DNA from: Micromonospora sp. MW-13
GTDB lineage: Bacteria; Actinomycetota; Actinomycetes; Mycobacteriales; Micromonosporaceae
DNA length: 35,139 nucleotides
Direction: 5' to 3'
Assembly: GCF_003434305.1 (NCBI RefSeq)
Contig: NZ_QKKX01000094.1
Span: 1-35,139, forward strand
Both the position numbers and the translations under genes were made by a program. Numbering within the stretch: position 1 is the stretch's first letter; every line of letters starts with the position of its first letter. The notes beneath the pieces were generated by a model. That model was not told the DNA's origin and made no database searches. It saw only the letters and a list, made by a program, of their open reading frames with translations. Positions 18,340 to 25,790 of this stretch are shown here, one piece after another.

Positions 18340-19428
18340 ATGAAGCCCGTGACCGCCAGACGAGCCGCCCGGGAACACGAGGAACCGCCCGCCGGGCCGG
18401 CGCGCGACGACGACCCGCCGCCCGGACCGTCGCCCCGGGCCGGGACCGTGGCGCCGCAGCCCCGCCCCCTCCCGGCCGCCGAACCGGCCGAGCCGGGTCC
18501 CGCCCCCTCCTCGGGCGGGCCGCCGTCCGGGCCGAGCGGGCCGCCGTCCGGGCCGAGCGCCACGTCCGGGCTGAGCACCACGTCCGGGCCGAGCGCCGCG
18601 TCCGGGGCGGCCGGTTCGGCCGTCGTGCCCGGGCAGGCCACCGGCGGCCCCGACCGGCCGGTGGAGGTGGAGCCGACCACCGGGGCGCCGGTCGGCGCCG
18701 TGCCGCGCCGGGTCCCGGTCCGGCAGCCGGGTGGTCGCTTCCGCCCGGGAACCACCGCCGGGGGCCCGCCGGAGTCCGACGACGACGGGCTGTTCTGGGC
18801 GCCGATCGAGGAGGTGCACTGGGACGGCACGCCACTGCGGGAGGAGCACGGCCGACCGGGCCGGTGGCGGCGCGGCGACACCGGCCGGGCGGTCGTCGCC
18901 CGGGCCCGACGGCAGCGGGCCGACCGCCCCGCCCGGCCTCCGGATCCCTGGCGGGGGCTCTCCGCACTGCTGGCGCTGAGCCTGCTCGCCGCCTTCTTCG
19001 CCTGGGTGAGCGCCGGCCCGTTCTGGCTGTCCGTCGGGCACCGCGTCACCGGCACGGTGGTGGTCGGCGAGTGCACCGGCGGCGGGCTGACCCAACGCTG
19101 CCGGGGGGTCTTCACCGCCGACGACGGCGGGTTCGTCGCGTTCGGGGTGCGGATCAGCGGGGTGCCCGCCGAGCGCAGCACGACCGGCTCCGCCCTGCCG
19201 GCCGGGATGACCGGGCCGGCGGCCGACACGGCGTACGCCGACACCCGGGCCGGCCTGCACCTGCGCTGGCTGCTCGGGCTGCTGCTGGTGCTGGCCTGCG
19301 GCGGGGCGATCGCCCGGTGCACTGGCGCCACCCTGCTCACCGACCGGCGGGCCCGCCGGTGGGCGACGGCCGCCGCCGTGGCCGGCCCGCTCGTGATCAC
19401 GGCCGGTCTCCTCGCCGCCGCCTGGTGA
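18340..19428 (+). CDS. Hypothetical membrane protein with Pro/Ser-rich cytoplasmic region
   Basis: A 362-residue protein of no family I recognise. Residues 1-200 are low-complexity Pro/Gly/Ser/Arg, probably disordered. Three hydrophobic helices follow (about 206-228, 308-327, 341-361), with an 80-residue loop between the first two that contains GECTGGGLTQRCRG, a likely disulfide if external. A fitting topology has the disordered half inside. The nucleotide region 18517-18612 contains tandem repeats built on TCCGGGCCGAGC. The ATG at 18340 lacks a clear ribosome binding site; a GTG 3 codons later is an alternative. It is divergent from metG and convergent with rsmI. Confidence 0.7.
   Translation: MKPVTARRAAREHEEPPAGPARDDDPPPGPSPRAGTVAPQPRPLPAAEPAEPGPAPSSGGPPSGPSGPPSGPSATSGLSTTSGPSAASGAAGSAVVPGQATGGPDRPVEVEPTTGAPVGAVPRRVPVRQPGGRFRPGTTAGGPPESDDDGLFWAPIEEVHWDGTPLREEHGRPGRWRRGDTGRAVVARARRQRADRPARPPDPWRGLSALLALSLLAAFFAWVSAGPFWLSVGHRVTGTVVVGECTGGGLTQRCRGVFTADDGGFVAFGVRISGVPAERSTTGSALPAGMTGPAADTAYADTRAGLHLRWLLGLLLVLACGGAIARCTGATLLTDRRARRWATAAAVAGPLVITAGLLAAAW
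18517..18612 (+). repeat. In-frame tandem repeats, 18-21 bp units
   Basis: Two identical 21-bp units (18517-18537, 18538-18558) are followed by 18-bp relatives at 18559 and 18577 and a partial unit at 18595. All share TCCGGGC(C/T)GAGC. They encode GPPSGPS, ATSGLST and TSGPSA runs in the disordered part of the membrane protein. Confidence 0.8.
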
Positions 19429-19483
19429 CCCGTACCGCCCGGCCGCCCCGCCCGGCCCGCTCGCGTGGCCGGACGGGATGGTC

Positions 19484-20332
19484 TCAGGCGTGCACGACCG
19501 CGTAGACCTCGCGGCGGCGCAGGCCGTACCCGGTGGCGACCTCGGTGATCGCGTCTCGCCGGGACAGGCCGGCGGCCTCCCGTTCGGCCACGGCGGCGCG
19601 CAGCGTCGCGTCGTCCGGGCGCTCGACGGCGGCCGGCGCGGCGCCGGCCACCACCAGGGTGATCTCGCCGCGCGGCCCGCCGTCGGCGGCCCAGGCGGCC
19701 AGTTCGCCGAGCGGCCGGCGAACCACCTCCTCGTACGTCTTGGTCAGCTCGCGGCAGAGCGCGGCCGGCCGGTCGGCGCCGAACTCGGCGGCCAGGTCGG
19801 CGAGCGCACCGCTGATCCGGTGCGGGGCCTCGAACAGCACCAGGGTCCGCTCCTCGCCGGCCAGGGCGCGCAGCCGGGAACGCCGAGCGCCGGGCGTGCG
19901 GGGCAGGAAGCCCTCGAAGCAGAACCGGTCGCTGGGCAGCCCGGACAGGGCCAGCGCGGTGGTGACGGCGCTCGGGCCGGGGGCGGCGGTCACCGGCACC
20001 CCGGCGTCGAGGGCGGCCCGGACCAGCCGGTACCCGGGGTCGGAGACGCTGGGCATCCCGCCGTCGGTGACCAGCGCGACGACGTACCCCTCGCGGAGCA
20101 CCTCGACCAGCTCGGGGGTGCGGCGCTCCTCGTTGCCCTCGAAGTAGGAGACGATCCGGCCGGGCACGGCGACGTCGAGGTCCCGGGCCAGCCGGGTGAG
20201 CCGCCGGGTGTCCTCGGCGGCGACCACGTCGGCGGCGGCGAGCACCTCACGGAACCGGGCGGACGCGTCGGCCGGGTTGCCGAGCGGCGCGCCGAGGAGA
20301 ATCAGGCGGCCAACTTCGGACATTTCACCCAC
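19484..20332 (-). CDS. rsmI: 16S rRNA (cytidine1402-2'-O)-methyltransferase
   Basis: A 282-residue SAM-dependent tetrapyrrole-methylase-fold enzyme that 2'-O-methylates C1402 in the ribosomal decoding centre. Motifs are RLILLGAPLGNPADAS (usually GTPIGNLxDxS), AEDTRR, LVTDGGMPSVSDPG, the SAM-site APGPSAVTTALALSG and the C-terminal GLSRRDAITEVA. The GTG at 20330-20332 (MGEMSEVG) is chosen because AAGGAG is 8 nt upstream; the ATG at 20323 would be 17 nt from it. It is divergent from pmt, as in M. tuberculosis Rv1003/Rv1002c. Confidence 0.92.
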   Translation of the reverse strand: MGEMSEVGRLILLGAPLGNPADASARFREVLAAADVVAAEDTRRLTRLARDLDVAVPGRIVSYFEGNEERRTPELVEVLREGYVVALVTDGGMPSVSDPGYRLVRAALDAGVPVTAAPGPSAVTTALALSGLPSDRFCFEGFLPRTPGARRSRLRALAGEERTLVLFEAPHRISGALADLAAEFGADRPAALCRELTKTYEEVVRRPLGELAAWAADGGPRGEITLVVAGAAPAAVERPDDATLRAAVAEREAAGLSRRDAITEVATGYGLRRREVYAVVHA

Positions 20333-20403
20333 GAAAGGTACTCCTTCATCGACAGCGGTACCGGTATCGGGGACGACGGGCGCCACCGGGCACCTCCGCA
20401 GCC

Positions 20404-20409
20404 TACGAT
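20404..20409 (+). promoter_or_regulatory. Possible leaderless -10 box of pmt
   Basis: TACGAT lies 6 nt before the GTG start at 20416 and no ribosome binding site is visible, so the mRNA probably begins at the start codon. The rsmI/pmt divergent region is only 83 bp. Confidence 0.45.
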
Positions 20410-20415
20410 CGCCTC

Positions 20416-22140
20416 GTGACGAGTGCGTCGACAGCGCAGAGCGCGAGCGCGGGCCGGGCGGAATCGGAGCACGCCGGAACCGGCGCCGCGACCGAGCAGT
20501 CCACGCCTCCCCCCACCAGCGGCGGAGGGGGCGTAGCCGCGACCGTGCGGCGGCGGCTGGCCACCGTCGACGCCCGGCTGGACGTCAACTCGTGGCTGGC
20601 CACCGTCGTCGTGGTGGCGATCGCGGCGATCCTGCGCCTGGTCGGCCTCAGCGGCCCGAAGGGCAAGATCTTCGACGAGATCTACTACGCCCGCGACGGC
20701 TGGGGGCTGGTCGACAAGGGCGTCGAGTGGAACTACAAGGACAACGGCCCGTCGTACGTGGTGCACCCGCCGCTGGGCAAGTGGCTGATCGGGCTCGGCG
20801 AGTGGGCGTTCGGATACTCCGACGCGGAGCACAACATCTCCGTGCCGGGGCACCTGACGACCACCGCCCCGGAGTTCGGCTGGCGCATCGGCGCCGCGAT
20901 CGCCGGCATCGTGTCGGTGCTGCTGCTGGTCCGCATCGGCCGCCGCCTGTTCCGCTCCACCACCCTCGGCTGCGCCGCCGGCCTGCTGCTCGCCCTGGAC
21001 GGCTTCCACCTGGTGCTCTCCCGCACCGCCCTGCTCGACATCTTCCTGCTGCTGTTCGTGCTGGCCGCGTTCGGCGCCCTCGTCCTCGACCGGGACGCCC
21101 GGCGGCGGCGGTGGAGCCGGGCGCTGGAGGCCGGGCTGGACCCCACCGCCGCGGGGCGGGCGGGCCGGCCGGCCGGCGGCTGGCGAAACTGGCCCTGGTG
21201 GCGGCTGGCGGCCGGGGTGCTGCTCGGCTGCGCCTGCGCGGTGAAGTGGAGCGCGGTGTACTTCCTGCCGGCCTTCGCGCTGTTGGCCCTGTTCTGGGAG
21301 GTCGGCGTCCGCCGGTCCGCCGGGGTGCGCCGGCCGTGGCGCGACGCACTGCTCGACGAGGTGCCCTGGCTGGCGCTGGCCGGGGTGCTGATGGTCGTCA
21401 CCTACGTGGCCACCTGGTCGGGCTGGCTGCTGAGCGACGACGGCTACTACCGGCTCGCCGCCCGGTACCCGAACGTGCAAGGGCTCAGCGACACCCCGTA
21501 CCTCGGGGCGCTGAACAACCTGTGGGAGTACCACAAGGCCGCGTACGGCTTCCACACGCAGCTCGACGAACCGCACAAGTACCAGTCCTGGCCGTGGCAG
21601 TGGCTGCTACTCGGCCGGCCGGTGGCGTTCTACTGGTCCGGCGACGGCGCCTGCGGCGCGCCCACCTGCGCCTCCGAGATCCTGCTGCTCGGCACGCCAC
21701 TGCTGTGGTGGTCGTTCCTGCCCGCCCTGTTCGGGGCGGCCTGGATCGGGGCGACCCGGCGGGACTGGCGGGCCGGGGCGATCCTGCTCTGTGCGGCGGC
21801 CGGCCTGCTGCCCTGGTTCTGGTTCGCCCTGGACGGGCGGACGATGTTCTCCTTCTACGCCGCGCCGGCCCTGCCGTTCCTGGTGCTGGCGGTGGTCTAC
21901 GTGCTGGGCGCGATCGCCTCCCCGGCCCCCGCCGGGGCCCGGGCACCGGCCGGGGGCCCGGGCCCCGGCGGGGCGGACGAGGACGCGGCCGACCGACGGC
22001 TGGTCGGCGGGGTCGTGGTCGGCGCGTACGTGCTGCTGGTCGCGCTCTGCTTCGCGTACTTCTATCCAATCTTCGTCGGAAAGCTGCTGCCGTACGCGGA
22101 GTGGTCGGCCCGGATGTGGCTGGACGGTCGCTGGATCTGA
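20416..22140 (+). CDS. pmt: Polyprenyl-phosphate-mannose: protein O-mannosyltransferase (GT39)
   Basis: A 574-residue multi-pass membrane protein of the PMT family. It transfers mannose from a polyprenyl-phosphate donor to Ser/Thr of secreted proteins during export. After a Ser/Thr/Ala-rich cytoplasmic N-terminus, the first helix (about 59-77) leads to KIFDEIYYARDGW (84-96), whose Asp-Glu pair is the catalytic motif in this family. About ten further hydrophobic stretches follow, with HPPLGKWLI, AVKWSAVYFLPAF and the loop YHKAAYGFHTQLDEPHKYQSWPW. An insertion of 40-odd Gly/Pro/Ala/Asp-rich residues lies near the last helix. Likely targets are secreted proteins such as those encoded nearby, which is inference. 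Divergent from rsmI. Confidence 0.93.
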   Translation: MTSASTAQSASAGRAESEHAGTGAATEQSTPPPTSGGGGVAATVRRRLATVDARLDVNSWLATVVVVAIAAILRLVGLSGPKGKIFDEIYYARDGWGLVDKGVEWNYKDNGPSYVVHPPLGKWLIGLGEWAFGYSDAEHNISVPGHLTTTAPEFGWRIGAAIAGIVSVLLLVRIGRRLFRSTTLGCAAGLLLALDGFHLVLSRTALLDIFLLLFVLAAFGALVLDRDARRRRWSRALEAGLDPTAAGRAGRPAGGWRNWPWWRLAAGVLLGCACAVKWSAVYFLPAFALLALFWEVGVRRSAGVRRPWRDALLDEVPWLALAGVLMVVTYVATWSGWLLSDDGYYRLAARYPNVQGLSDTPYLGALNNLWEYHKAAYGFHTQLDEPHKYQSWPWQWLLLGRPVAFYWSGDGACGAPTCASEILLLGTPLLWWSFLPALFGAAWIGATRRDWRAGAILLCAAAGLLPWFWFALDGRTMFSFYAAPALPFLVLAVVYVLGAIASPAPAGARAPAGGPGPGGADEDAADRRLVGGVVVGAYVLLVALCFAYFYPIFVGKLLPYAEWSARMWLDGRWI

Positions 22141-22339
22141 CGACGGCCTCGCGACGGCGACCCGCGACCGGCGGTCCTGGCACGGGGCCGCCCTGGCTGT
22201 CGCGGACGGTGATGGCGAGGCATCACCGGTAGCCGGTAAGAGCCGTCGCGGGCCGGCCGGACCGAGGGCGACGTGGATATCGGATAGCCGACAGCGCCGG
22301 CGCGACGCGAGGGGCCCGACCGCCCCCGGGCACAAAGGC

Positions 22340-22387
22340 GCGCGCCCCGATCGCCTGCCACGGGGGAAGCGGGCGATTGGGGCGCGC
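22340..22387. terminator. Long hairpin in the 505-bp gap after pmt
   Basis: The stretch 22141-22645 has no gene I can support. It contains this 16-bp stem (22340-22355 with 22372-22387, one G-U pair) with a 16-nt loop. It lies 200 nt past pmt, far for a simple terminator. Read on the minus strand the loop carries CCCCC. A second small inverted repeat GTCAGA-TT-TCTGAC is at 22436-22449. It could end pmt transcripts or be part of a small RNA. Confidence 0.45.
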
Positions 22388-22632
22388 AATGAGAGCTTAA
22401 CCACCGGGCACCACCGGCACAACGGGTGGACTCGGGTCAGATTTCTGACGGAACTCACCCCAACCTAATGGTTTACACCAGGCAGCTAACCGTCAGTCAT
22501 CCGGCGAGAACCTTACGAGATCCTCCGGCCGACACTCCCACCCCCGGCGACACCGGCAGGCGGCCGTACGGGCCGGCGGCCGAGCGGCGGGCGGCCGTCG
22601 GGGGCCGACCGACCATCCAGAGTGGATCTCAC

Positions 22633-22638
22633 TACACT
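22633..22638 (+). promoter_or_regulatory. Possible leaderless -10 box of the vWA gene
   Basis: TACACT lies 7 nt before the GTG at 22646. There is no ribosome binding site before this start, which is well supported by the signal peptide that follows. Confidence 0.5.
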
Positions 22639-22645
22639 CGCCCCG

Positions 22646-23965
22646 GTGATCAACAGAAGACGATCGACATCCGTCCTCCGTGGACTGCTGGCGGCGACCG
22701 TCCTGATCGGACCCGGGGTCGTGCTGACCGGGCCCGCGCCCGCGTGGGCCGACGAGGAGACCCCCGCCGAGCCGCCCCGGGTCGAGCTGGTGCTCGACGT
22801 CAGCGGCTCGATGCGGGCCCGGGACATCGACGGGCGGAGCCGGATCTCGGTGGCGCAGCAGGCGTTCAACGAGGTCGTGGACGCGCTGCCGGAGGAGACC
22901 CAGCTCGGAATCCGGGTCCTCGGCGCCACCTACAAGGGCAAGGACAAGAAGGTCGGCTGCCAGGACACCCAGCAGATCGTGCCCGTCGGCCAGGTGGACC
23001 GCACCCAGGCCAAGGCGGCGGTGGCCACCCTCCGGCCCACCGGCTTCACCCCGGTCGGGCTGGCGCTCCGCTCGGCCGCGCAGGACCTGGGCACCGGCGC
23101 CACCGCCCGCCGGATCGTGCTGATCACCGACGGCGAGGACACCTGTGCCCCACCGGATCCGTGCGAGGTGGCCCGGGAGCTGGCCGCGCAGGGCACCAAG
23201 CTGGTGGTGGACACCCTCGGCCTGGCCCCCGACGACAAGGTGCGCCGGCAGTTGCTCTGCATCGCCAACGCGACCGGTGGGACGTACACGGCCGCGCAGA
23301 GCGCGGACGAGCTGACCGGCCGGATCAAGCAGCTGGTGGACCGGGCCCGGGACACGTACACCGCCGCCCCGGCCGTGGTGGGCGGCTCCGCCGGCTGCCC
23401 GGACGCGCCGCTGCTCGCTCCCGGCGTCTACACCGACCGGGAGCAGTTCTCCGAGCACCGCTGGTACCGGGTCCCGGTGCGCCCCGGGCAGGAGCTGCGT
23501 GCCTCGGTGAGCATCGCGCTGGACCGCCCGGTCAACCCCGACTACGGGGTGCTGCTGCGGGCCACCGCCCCGGACGGCCGCGAGCTGGTCCGCGGCGTGG
23601 ACGCCGGCAGCGGCCGTACCGACGTCGTCTCCGCCGGCCTGCGCTGGTCGGCCGCCGCCGACACGGACGCGGACGCCGACGAAGGGGAGACGCCGAGCCC
23701 CGCGCCGGGCGACGCGGACGCCGCCCCGACCACCGTCTGCCTGGTGGTCAGCAACGCGTTCGCACCCCGTCCCGGCACCCGGGCCACCCCCGGAATGCCG
23801 ATCGAGCTGACCGTCGACGTGGTCGCGTCGTCGCCGGCCCCGGGCGGGCCGGACCTGGGTCGGGGCTGGGTGCTGCTGGTGCTGCTGACCCTGGCCGGCC
23901 TGCTCACCGGCCTCGTCGCCGGCCTGCTCACCCGCTGGTGGGTCGCGACCTGGAGGGAGAACTGA
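22646..23965 (+). CDS. Secreted, membrane-anchored von Willebrand factor A domain protein
   Basis: A 439-residue exported protein. The N-terminus MINRRRSTSVLRGLLAATVL is a signal peptide, with likely cleavage after AWA (35). A vWA domain spans about 46-230 with the MIDAS metal site DVSGS (51-55), a Thr in PTGFTPVGLAL and LITDGEDTC. A beta-rich domain follows (PGVYTDREQFSEHRWYRVPV), then a linker rich in Asp/Glu, and a C-terminal helix (about 396-420) ending in RWWVATWREN inside. vWA domains bind proteins through a bound divalent metal. The partner is probably the product of the next gene, which starts 2 nt after this stop. The GTG at 22622 would add 8 residues before the signal. Confidence 0.85.
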   Translation: MINRRRSTSVLRGLLAATVLIGPGVVLTGPAPAWADEETPAEPPRVELVLDVSGSMRARDIDGRSRISVAQQAFNEVVDALPEETQLGIRVLGATYKGKDKKVGCQDTQQIVPVGQVDRTQAKAAVATLRPTGFTPVGLALRSAAQDLGTGATARRIVLITDGEDTCAPPDPCEVARELAAQGTKLVVDTLGLAPDDKVRRQLLCIANATGGTYTAAQSADELTGRIKQLVDRARDTYTAAPAVVGGSAGCPDAPLLAPGVYTDREQFSEHRWYRVPVRPGQELRASVSIALDRPVNPDYGVLLRATAPDGRELVRGVDAGSGRTDVVSAGLRWSAAADTDADADEGETPSPAPGDADAAPTTVCLVVSNAFAPRPGTRATPGMPIELTVDVVASSPAPGGPDLGRGWVLLVLLTLAGLLTGLVAGLLTRWWVATWREN

Positions 23966-23967
23966 CG

Positions 23968-24783
23968 ATGCGTACCCCGCTGATCCGGTCCGGGGCGGCG
24001 CTGGCCGCCGCCACCGCCCTGGCCCTGCCGGCCGGCCCCGCGCTGGCCGGCCCGCCGCCCGCCGCCCGGGACGCGCTCGCCGCGCCCACCCCCTCCCCCG
24101 GGGCCGCCACGGTCACCAAGGCCGGCACCTCGTTCCTGACCGCCACCGCGATCACCGCCGGGCAACCGGTCCAGGTCGGCGCGTCGACCGGCGACCACCT
24201 CTACTGGTCCTTCCCGGGTCACGCCGGGCAGATCCACGAGATCGCGGCGACGGTCGGCTTCCCCAAGGGCCGCACGGGCGCGTCCACCTGGACCGTCGAG
24301 GTCTTCGACGGCCTGCGCCGGCGGCAGGCGTGCACGGCGGGGGCGCAGACCCCGACCGCCACGGCGGCGGCGACCAGCGTCACGCTCGGCTGCACGCTGC
24401 GCCAGGTCCGGTCCTGGGCGGAGCCGTGGTCGGCCGACCCGTTGCCCGGCACGTACTACGTCCGGCTCTCGGTGGTGGACCTGCCGGAGCCGGACCTCGG
24501 CCTGCCGGTCGACGTGGACCTGCTCGTCTCGGACGTGGGCGACGGCGACGCCCCGGCCGACGACGGGGAGCTGAGGGCGCCGCTGGTGCCGAACACGAAG
24601 GCCGGCACGGTGCTCACCGGTGAGCCGGCGGCGGCACCGGCCGAGGAGGAGGGCGAGAGTCTCCTCACCGGCTGGCTGCCCGAGGGGTCCTCGCGCTGGA
24701 TCTGGACCACGGTCGGCGGCGTGCTGGCCGCCGTGGCCGGCGTGGTCGGCTTCGCCCTGACCCGCCGCCCGCGCCGCCCCTGA
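23968..24783 (+). CDS. Exported beta-rich protein with C-terminal membrane anchor, partner of vWA protein
   Basis: A 271-residue protein with signal peptide MRTPLIRSGAALAAATALAL ending at AGPALAG, a central beta-rich domain (about 45-190) resembling the second domain of the upstream vWA protein (TGDHLYWSFPGHAGQIHE, PLPGTYYVRLSVVDL), an acidic linker and a C-terminal helix (about 242-262) followed by RRPRRP. The two central Cys (QACTAG, LGCTLR) may pair. The ATG has GGAGG about 10 nt upstream and lies 2 nt after the preceding stop, so the genes are coupled. I cannot name the family; both proteins look anchored on the outer face of the membrane and could form one complex. Confidence 0.78.
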   Translation: MRTPLIRSGAALAAATALALPAGPALAGPPPAARDALAAPTPSPGAATVTKAGTSFLTATAITAGQPVQVGASTGDHLYWSFPGHAGQIHEIAATVGFPKGRTGASTWTVEVFDGLRRRQACTAGAQTPTATAAATSVTLGCTLRQVRSWAEPWSADPLPGTYYVRLSVVDLPEPDLGLPVDVDLLVSDVGDGDAPADDGELRAPLVPNTKAGTVLTGEPAAAPAEEEGESLLTGWLPEGSSRWIWTTVGGVLAAVAGVVGFALTRRPRRP

Positions 24784-24813
24784 CCGGTGCCCCGCCCGGC
24801 CCGCCGTCGTCGA

Positions 24814-24865
24814 CCGGCCCGCCGGTGGCCACCCCCTTCGGAAGGGGTGGCCACCGGCGGGTCGG
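24814..24865 (+). terminator. Strong hairpin terminator after the vWA operon
   Basis: Starting 31 nt past the stop codon, the arms pair over about 22 positions (24814-24835 with 24844-24865), only one of them a G-U pair, closing on a CTTCGG-type loop. It has one of the longest stems in the window and no U-tract. Confidence 0.8.
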
Positions 24866-24921
24866 CCGGTGCGGCGTCCGGGGCCCCTCCGGTGTCACCG
24901 GTTGCGGTACGTTCGGCACCG

Positions 24922-25062
24922 ATGAGCATCCGGGAGCTGACCACCGAACGGGAGCGGGTCCGCGCCTGGCTGGCCGGCGCCGACAACGGCGACCCGGCCG
25001 GTGCTGTGGGACCACTCAGCCGGACCTCGGGCTGCGCGGTGGCCGGGGCCGAAAGTGCGTGA
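24922..25062 (+). CDS. Possible 46-residue protein overlapping the PPTase start
   Basis: An ATG at 24922 opens MSIRELTTERERVRAWLAGA and stops at 25062, overlapping the chosen start of the phosphopantetheinyl transferase by 8 nt (GTGCGTGA). The first 20 residues look like a charged helix; the rest is less convincing. TACGTT lies 8 nt upstream, which would suit a leaderless start. It may be a small coupled frame, the eroded N-terminus of a lost gene, or chance. Confidence 0.3.
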   Translation: MSIRELTTERERVRAWLAGADNGDPAGAVGPLSRTSGCAVAGAESA

Positions 25063-25711
25063 CCTGCTGCCGCCCGAGGTGGCGGTGGCTGTCGCCGAGG
25101 CGGACGACTGGGTCGGGGAGCTGCTGCCCGCCGAGCGGGCCTGCCTCGGCGAGCGGGTGGTGGAGAGCCGGCAACGGGACTTCACCGCCGGGCGGGTCTG
25201 CGCCAGGCGGGCGCTCGCCCGGCTCGGGGTGCCGTCCGTCGCCGTGCCGTCGGCGCCGAACCGGTCCCCGGTCTGGCCGGCCGGGGTGGTCGGCACCATC
25301 ACCCACACCCGCGGCTACTGCGCCGCGGCGACGGCCCGCGCCGACCAGGTCCGCTCCGTCGGCATGGACGCCGAGCGGCACAAGGAACTCAACGCCGGGG
25401 TACGCCGGCTGATCGGGCTGCCCGAGGAGTGGGACGACTGCGCCCGGCTGCCGGCCGGCGTCTCCTGGCCGGCGGTGCTGTTCAGCGCCAAGGAGACCGT
25501 CTACAAGGTCTGGCACCCGGTCGTCGGCACCTGGCTCGACTTCCACGACGCCCGGGTCGAGCTGGACCCGGACTCCGGCCTGTTCACGGCCCGGATCACC
25601 GCCGCCCGACTGGACGCGGCCCCGGTGCCCGACCCGCCCGCGACGATCACCGGACGGTTCGCTGTCGACGCCGGCCTGGTCCGCACCGCCGCCATCCTGT
25701 TACCCCGCTGA
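25055..25711 (+). CDS. Sfp/EntD-type 4'-phosphopantetheinyl transferase
   Basis: A 218-residue enzyme that moves the phosphopantetheine arm of CoA onto carrier-protein serines in polyketide, peptide or siderophore synthesis. Motifs are LLPPEVAVAVAEADDW at the N-terminus (as in EntD-like enzymes), GTITHTRGYCAAA (80-92, the GSISHS-type motif), SVGMDAERHKE (101-111, with the Mg2+-binding D105 and E107) and LFSAKETVYKVWHP (142-155, with E147 and K151). No synthase gene is in the window, so it probably serves clusters elsewhere. The GTG at 25055 fits the family N-terminus, but the ribosome binding site is weak; GTG 25001 would add 18 unlikely residues. Confidence 0.88.
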   Translation: MRDLLPPEVAVAVAEADDWVGELLPAERACLGERVVESRQRDFTAGRVCARRALARLGVPSVAVPSAPNRSPVWPAGVVGTITHTRGYCAAATARADQVRSVGMDAERHKELNAGVRRLIGLPEEWDDCARLPAGVSWPAVLFSAKETVYKVWHPVVGTWLDFHDARVELDPDSGLFTARITAARLDAAPVPDPPATITGRFAVDAGLVRTAAILLPR

Positions 25712-25753
25712 GACGGTACGTGCACCCGGGACTGTGCCGGGGGCGCTACCGTC
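25712..25753 (+). terminator. Possible hairpin after PPTase
   Basis: GACGGTA (25712-25718) pairs with TACCGTC (25747-25753) across a G+C-rich interior that pairs only partly. It starts directly after the stop codon and ends 37 bp before the next start. Confidence 0.4.
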
Positions 25754-25790
25754 AGGTCGTCGCGATCGTGATCAGGTGCCGAGGAGTACG

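Noticed and set aside
22426..23967. Long upstream extension of the exported partner gene frame
   Set aside because: It overlaps the vWA gene in another frame and is Arg/Gly/Pro-rich. The real gene starts at 23968 with a signal peptide and ribosome binding site.
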